Assembly: GCA_965368405.1 (NCBI GenBank)
Contig: CBDUMS010000038.1
Coordinates: forward strand, 1-29,806
Reading direction: 5' to 3'
Source: S012-113 sp965368405
GTDB taxonomy: Bacteria; Bacteroidota; Bacteroidia; Cytophagales; Cyclobacteriaceae
DNA: 29,806 nucleotides
In this document: one piece after another, positions 25,702-29,806 of the stretch
Numbering within the stretch: position 1 is the stretch's first letter
Layout of the letters: the number at the start of each line of letters is the position of its first letter
Program-made: the position numbers and the translations under genes
The notes under the pieces: generated by a model
Database searches by the model: none
What the model was told of the DNA's origin: nothing
What the model saw: only the letters and a program-made list of their open reading frames with translations

Positions 25702-27885
25702 ATGAGACAGGGTTCACTTCTACTCATATTTGTTTTATGTTCTTTTTCGTATGCTTTCTCTCAAGCTATCGATACGGTCCAAATTCGACAATTTAGTTAT
25801 ACTACATATAAAGCAGGTATAACAACCTATTCTGGTACTGAAGGTAAAAACGGTAAGTTATTTTTCGCAAATTCGGAAGGGTTACTAATCTATGATGGTA
25901 CTGATTGGGAACTTTTAGAGATAGATAATAACTCTAGTGTGCAAGCCGTGATGGTAGATGAAGAGAGGATTTATATCGGTGGCTACAATGAATTTGGGTA
26001 TGTGGACAGTGACGCGCAAGGTTATTGGAAATATCATTCCCTTACTAGCCTACTCCATTCTAACCAACCCGTAGATGATGTCTGGCAGATCCTGAAAACA
26101 AGCCAAGGAATTTACTTTGTGTCGTATAATATGATTTTGAGATACAATAATGATAGCATTACAGAAATTCCGATTCAAAATTCTTATGCCTTTGTTATAG
26201 AAGATAAGGTAATATGTTCCTCCTTCGATGGGTTTATTAGCCGAATTGATGGCGAAAGCGTAGTGGAAACACTTATAACACTTGATCAATATGATGATGC
26301 AGCTTTTGCCGTGTTGTCAACAAAAAACAATGGAGAATATCATTACTTTACAACTGAGCATGGCATTTATACGCTTACACTTAACCCTTTAAAACTGACT
26401 AAATGGGAAGTTCCTATAAGCGAGGTCCTTAAAGTTGCAGGCGTATACAGCGCCGTGTCGTATGATGATAATATTGTGGTTTGTACTACATGGCAAGAAG
26501 GGGTAATTCTCTTTAATGCTGATGGTGAGGTTGTAAGGAAAATCGATATCAAAAGTGGACTGCCCAACCTGGAGCTTCGTGATGTATTTGTCGATAGCAA
26601 TAAAAATCTTTGGGTCACCTCAAATTCAGGAATATATCAAATGCGTTTTATGTTAAATGCTACGACTTCAAGCTTCATACCTAAAACGTACATTCGTTCT
26701 CTTTCTACGAGAACGGGAAATACCTATAATATTAAAAACCTCACCGCCATTTATGATCCAGAGAGCATTATATTTTCATACACTACTCCTGGAGTGAACG
26801 CTGAAGATTTAGAGTACAGCTTCTTTCTTCGAGGTTTTGATGATGACTGGTCGTCCTATAGTAAACAGTTCACAAAGGAATATTCGAACTTAAATCATGG
26901 CACCTACACATTTTTAGTTAAGTCCCGTGTAACTGGAACCGCCTTAGAATCTATCCCTGGCAACTTAACGATAAGCGTAACCCTACCCTGGTATAAACGA
27001 AAATATCTGTACATTATTGGTTTTTCACTTCTCGCCATAGGTGTTATTTTATACTTAAGACTTCGTGCGAATAGAATGCTCAAAATCAAACGTAATCTCG
27101 AGCAAAGAGTAAGTGAACGTACGAAAGAACTTAGCATTGAGCGTGAAAAACTTCAGGCAGTTAATAACGAATTAAAGCTTGCATACTCTGAGCTCGATCA
27201 TTTTGTTTACCGATCATCACATGATCTGGTGGCTCCCTTAAAATCGTTGCAGGGGCTTATGACTGTTGCGAAAATGGATACAGAGGATTCTCAGATGCAT
27301 CAATACTTAGATTTGATGGAGAGTAGTACAGTAAAGTTGGAGACTTTCATAGGGAGTATTATGGAGTACTCGGTCAATGCGAAAAGCGAGATTGCTGTTG
27401 AAAAAATTATGCTTGATGACCTTCTAGATCAGATCTTAGAAGAAATCAAGTATTTCGATAAATCAGAAAAAATTGAATTTATTGTTACTCTTGATGGGGT
27501 TACAGTATGCTCGGATGCCAAAAGATTGAAAATTATACTTAATAACCTGATTACTAATGCTATTAAATACCATGATTTAAGCAAAAATAATCCCTTTATA
27601 AAGGTCAGTGCTGAAAAAACTGAAGATACTATATTGATCACAGTTGCCGATAATGGACAAGGAATTGCCGAGGAGAATCTTGAGAGTGTATTCCAAATGT
27701 TCTACCGTGCGTCAGAAAAATCTGAAGGCTCTGGGCTAGGCCTCTACATTGTAAAGGACACAATTGAAAAAATTAAAGGTAGAATTTCTATTGAATCAAA
27801 TTTAAATGAGGGCACTACAGTATCCATAGAAGTGCCCAACGAAGCCTATTCTACTACTTCTACACCTTTCCAAAAAGCCACATAA
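25702..27885 (+). CDS. Two-component sensor histidine kinase with periplasmic propeller (reg_prop/Y_Y_Y)
   Basis: This is a 727-residue sensor kinase when started at the ATG at 25702, which directly precedes a signal peptide (MRQGSLLLIFVLCSFSYAFS). The longer TTG-started form would bury that signal. A periplasmic propeller (about 25-320) has 'KNLWVTSNSGIYQMR'-type repeats, followed by a Y_Y_Y domain (about 335-430) and one transmembrane helix (about 436-453). A coiled coil (about 462-495) links to the HisKA domain with His507 (YRSSHDLVAPL). The ATPase domain has the N box 'NNLITNAIKYH', G1 'DNGQGI' and G2 'GSGLGL'. No receiver or DNA-binding domain is fused and no response regulator is adjacent. 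The final 40 bp overlap the convergent DUF427 gene. Its ligand is unknown. Confidence 0.9.
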   Translation: MRQGSLLLIFVLCSFSYAFSQAIDTVQIRQFSYTTYKAGITTYSGTEGKNGKLFFANSEGLLIYDGTDWELLEIDNNSSVQAVMVDEERIYIGGYNEFGYVDSDAQGYWKYHSLTSLLHSNQPVDDVWQILKTSQGIYFVSYNMILRYNNDSITEIPIQNSYAFVIEDKVICSSFDGFISRIDGESVVETLITLDQYDDAAFAVLSTKNNGEYHYFTTEHGIYTLTLNPLKLTKWEVPISEVLKVAGVYSAVSYDDNIVVCTTWQEGVILFNADGEVVRKIDIKSGLPNLELRDVFVDSNKNLWVTSNSGIYQMRFMLNATTSSFIPKTYIRSLSTRTGNTYNIKNLTAIYDPESIIFSYTTPGVNAEDLEYSFFLRGFDDDWSSYSKQFTKEYSNLNHGTYTFLVKSRVTGTALESIPGNLTISVTLPWYKRKYLYIIGFSLLAIGVILYLRLRANRMLKIKRNLEQRVSERTKELSIEREKLQAVNNELKLAYSELDHFVYRSSHDLVAPLKSLQGLMTVAKMDTEDSQMHQYLDLMESSTVKLETFIGSIMEYSVNAKSEIAVEKIMLDDLLDQILEEIKYFDKSEKIEFIVTLDGVTVCSDAKRLKIILNNLITNAIKYHDLSKNNPFIKVSAEKTEDTILITVADNGQGIAEENLESVFQMFYRASEKSEGSGLGLYIVKDTIEKIKGRISIESNLNEGTTVSIEVPNEAYSTTSTPFQKAT

Positions 27886-28127
27886 CCTTTTATTCCCTTA
27901 GCCAAATCAGAGACCTCCGGGTAATACCAGGCGGCATTTTCATTTAACTCACCATTCACATTAATGGTATAATAAGAGGCTACGCCCTTCCAAGGGCAGG
28001 TAGTATGATGCTCCGAAGTTTCAAAGAAAGATTTGTTAATCGATTCCGGAGGGAAATAATGATTCCCTTCAATTACTACGGTATCTGAGCTTTCTGCTAA
28101 AACTTGGTCGTTCCATTTTGCTTTCAT
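27846..28127 (-). CDS. DUF427 domain protein
   Basis: This is a 93-residue soluble protein with the DUF427 pattern: 'MKAKWNDQVLAESSDTVVIEGNHYFP' at the start (only its outline is given), then 'HTTCPWKGVASYY' and 'AAWYYPEV' in the middle. It ends in 'IKGYVAFWKGVEV'. Family members are small beta-rich proteins of unknown function, widespread in bacteria. It is 48 bp downstream of egtD on the same strand and may belong to the ergothioneine operon, but a role in that pathway is not established. Its 3' end overlaps the last 40 bp of the histidine kinase gene on the other strand. Confidence 0.85.
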   Translation of the reverse strand: MKAKWNDQVLAESSDTVVIEGNHYFPPESINKSFFETSEHHTTCPWKGVASYYTINVNGELNENAAWYYPEVSDLAKGIKGYVAFWKGVEVVE

Positions 28128-28175
28128 AGTAGTATAACCTTTGCGTAGGAAGTTTAGTTCTACTCACATTCTATT

Positions 28176-29117
28176 TTAACACTTCTTCAGTAAGAATTCG
28201 CCAAAATACTGTTTGTTGTCATTAAACTCTGCAACTAATTCAAAACCAGCCGCATCTGCCATGCCCACCAATTCTTTTGAATGATACTTTTTAGACAATT
28301 CCGTATAAATCAGTTCATTCTTCTCGAAATTAAACACTTTGTTCAAAGCGCTTATAGTTACTGCCTGATCTTCGAGGCTTGTAATATAGCTTTTTACATT
28401 GCCGGTTTCCGGATCATAATTGCTATAAAAATCAAAACGGTTGATATCAAAATCACCACCGAGTTCACGGTTAATCCTGGTGAGCAGGTTTAGGTTAAAT
28501 TCTCTGGTAACACCAGAACTATCATTATATGCCGCTGCTATTGTCGCAGGATTCTTTCTCCTATCAACCCCTAGTAATAAAAAATCTCCAAGGTTTATAG
28601 CCTTACTGATAAATTTCAATAATTCAACGGCATCATCGTACGCATAATTTCCAATATTGGCGCCCAGAAATAAGACCAATTCATGCACATCGGGAGAATT
28701 TATCTTCTGTAACTCCTCAAAGTAATCTCCAGTATGAGGAATAATCTCCAGCTTAGGCAGCGCTCGAGAAACATTACTTACAACCTGTTCAATAGCCAAT
28801 GAAGAAATGTCGATCGGATAATATCGAACATGAATATCATTTTCGATGATCCCTTGTAGAAGTTTAATAGTTTTAGAACCATCTCCCGCTCCTAGCTCTG
28901 TAACATTAATCTCCTTTGCATCAAGAAATTGAGCGATTTTACCTGACTGTGATTGAAATATTTCATATTCTGCGTTGGTCAGATAATATTCTGGCAACTC
29001 CATGATTTCACGAAACAACTCACTTCCCCGATCGTCGTAGAAGTATTTAGAAGACAAAAATTTGGGTCTCGCAGATAAGCCTTTATCTACGTCATTTAAA
29101 AAATTCGGGTCAATCAT
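28176..29117 (-). CDS. egtD: L-histidine N-alpha-methyltransferase EgtD
   Basis: This 313-residue SAM-dependent enzyme trimethylates L-histidine to hercynine, the first step of ergothioneine biosynthesis. The conserved substrate-loop 'LPEYYLTNAE' (41-50) is followed by the SAM site 'TELGAGDGSKT' (73-83). The EgtD-specific 'LFLGANIGN' and a C-terminal 'VSA..N'-type region are present. The length is typical (about 320). The start codon overlaps the egtB stop in an ATGA (29114-29117), so the two genes are translationally coupled. Function and pathway are strongly supported by the egtB partner. Confidence 0.95.
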   Translation of the reverse strand: MIDPNFLNDVDKGLSARPKFLSSKYFYDDRGSELFREIMELPEYYLTNAEYEIFQSQSGKIAQFLDAKEINVTELGAGDGSKTIKLLQGIIENDIHVRYYPIDISSLAIEQVVSNVSRALPKLEIIPHTGDYFEELQKINSPDVHELVLFLGANIGNYAYDDAVELLKFISKAINLGDFLLLGVDRRKNPATIAAAYNDSSGVTREFNLNLLTRINRELGGDFDINRFDFYSNYDPETGNVKSYITSLEDQAVTISALNKVFNFEKNELIYTELSKKYHSKELVGMADAAGFELVAEFNDNKQYFGEFLLKKC

Positions 29118-29806
29118 TTAGCTAGTCTTATTCCGGTTAATTGCCACTGGTGCTGTGGATGAAAAAAATTACGGTATGTTTTTCGGCTATGTCCCTTAGC
29201 CGTAGCATTAGATGCTCCGCGAAGTACCTTCTGGTTTACCATAAATTTACCATTGTATTCTCCAAGGGCTCCATCAGCGATTTCATAACCAGGATACGGT
29301 AAGTACGCACTCTGAGTCCACTCCCACCTTGTGCCCCATTTGAATTTTGCAGAAGCAACTTCCCATTCGGCCTCGGTAGGCAATCTACATCCTCGCCAAT
29401 GGGCAAAAGCCGCTGCTTCATAGAAGCTAATATGACCTAATTCGTGATCAGGATTTAATGGCACCAGCCCCTCCAAGCTATACTGATACCAAGAGCCTTC
29501 AACCTTGTGCCAGTATAAAGGTTTTCTAATCTCATTCTCACTAATCCAGGCATAGCCTTCATCATGCCAAAATCTAAAATCCTCATACCCACCATCTTCA
29601 ACAAAATCCAGATACTCTCCATTCGAAACAAGCCTACTCGATATTGAAAAGTCATTTATGAAAACATCGTGGGGGTTAAATTCATTATCAAAAGCGAATG
29701 ATTCAGAATGTTCAGCTCCTATTCGATACAACCCTGCTTCTATGGGTATCATCTTATTATCAGTTACTATATCCTTTACAAGCGAATAACCTTGTTTATA
29801 TATTGG
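29114..29806 (-). CDS. egtB: Ergothioneine sulfoxide synthase EgtB, C-terminal part (cut by window end)
   Basis: The minus-strand frame stays open past the ATG at 29752 to the window edge (no stop in the last 18 codons), so about 230 C-terminal residues of a larger protein are seen. They form the formylglycine-generating-enzyme-like domain of EgtB. It has 'FAFDNEFNPH', 'SNGEYLDFVEDGGYED', 'WRGCRLPTEAEWE', 'RWEWTQSAYLPYPGY', 'ALGEYNGKFMVNQKVLRGAS' and 'TYRNFFHPQHQW'. EgtB is a non-haem iron enzyme that joins hercynine and a thiol (cysteine or gamma-glutamylcysteine) with O2. The N-terminal DinB-like domain with its iron histidines should lie outside the window. It is coupled to egtD by a 4-bp overlap. 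I cannot tell which thiol donor is used. Confidence 0.93.
   Translation of the reverse strand, partial: PIYKQGYSLVKDIVTDNKMIPIEAGLYRIGAEHSESFAFDNEFNPHDVFINDFSISSRLVSNGEYLDFVEDGGYEDFRFWHDEGYAWISENEIRKPLYWHKVEGSWYQYSLEGLVPLNPDHELGHISFYEAAAFAHWRGCRLPTEAEWEVASAKFKWGTRWEWTQSAYLPYPGYEIADGALGEYNGKFMVNQKVLRGASNATAKGHSRKTYRNFFHPQHQWQLTGIRLAK

Noticed and set aside
1..29806. Mobile element, phage, CRISPR or defence island
   Set aside because: I saw no transposase, integrase, direct repeat array, tRNA-linked boundary or toxin-antitoxin/restriction gene. All recognised genes are metabolic, envelope or housekeeping.

Overview
This window looks like chromosomal DNA of a Bacteroidota bacterium, probably of the Cytophagales type. 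The evidence is AT-rich DNA, almost no Shine-Dalgarno sequences, a type IX secretion (T9SS, Por) type A C-terminal sorting domain on a 1.5-kresidue surface protein, a DUF5916 outer-membrane protein, a periplasmic propeller histidine kinase and a few TAnnTTTG-like promoter boxes. The genus assignment is inference. I see no tRNA, rRNA, CRISPR array, transposase, integrase or phage gene. The region reads as a compact, gene-dense metabolic and envelope segment.

Layout. 1-3.5 kb: the N-terminal part of a secreted metalloprotease-like protein, the ribosome-rescue hydrolase ArfB, an HD-domain hydrolase, a small zinc-binding protein, a GT4 glycosyltransferase and an overlapping 55-residue zinc-ribbon membrane protein. 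3.5-9.8 kb: a DUF5916 protein and an indolepyruvate:ferredoxin oxidoreductase alpha-like protein without its usual ferredoxin domain. These face a two-gene operon of a membrane di-iron hydroxylase/desaturase and a RetSat/phytoene-desaturase-like flavoprotein. 9.8-15 kb: a DUF2752 protein coupled to a polytopic membrane protein, then on the minus strand an S9 peptidase, a DUF4239 membrane protein and a secreted CotH/HipA-like putative kinase.

15.1-20.6 kb is the most coherent functional unit. It holds XdhC (Moco chaperone), a NifS-like cysteine desulfurase, a MocA-like molybdopterin cytidylyltransferase, and the two subunits of an isoquinoline 1-oxidoreductase-type molybdenum hydroxylase. The large subunit has a Tat signal and a lipobox. 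Together they could make the cytidylated, sulfurated cofactor, insert it, and export the finished enzyme. No FAD subunit or cytochrome c acceptor is encoded nearby.

20.7-29.8 kb: the large T9SS surface protein, a propeller-type histidine kinase without a neighbouring response regulator, and an ergothioneine operon (egtB, cut by the window edge, then egtD, then a DUF427 gene). Convergent genes repeatedly touch or overlap at their stop codons, leaving no room for classical terminators. I did not find a clearly new multi-gene system. The best leads are the ferredoxin-less IorA-like protein, the exported kinase-like protein beside DUF4239, and the RetSat-like/hydroxylase pair.
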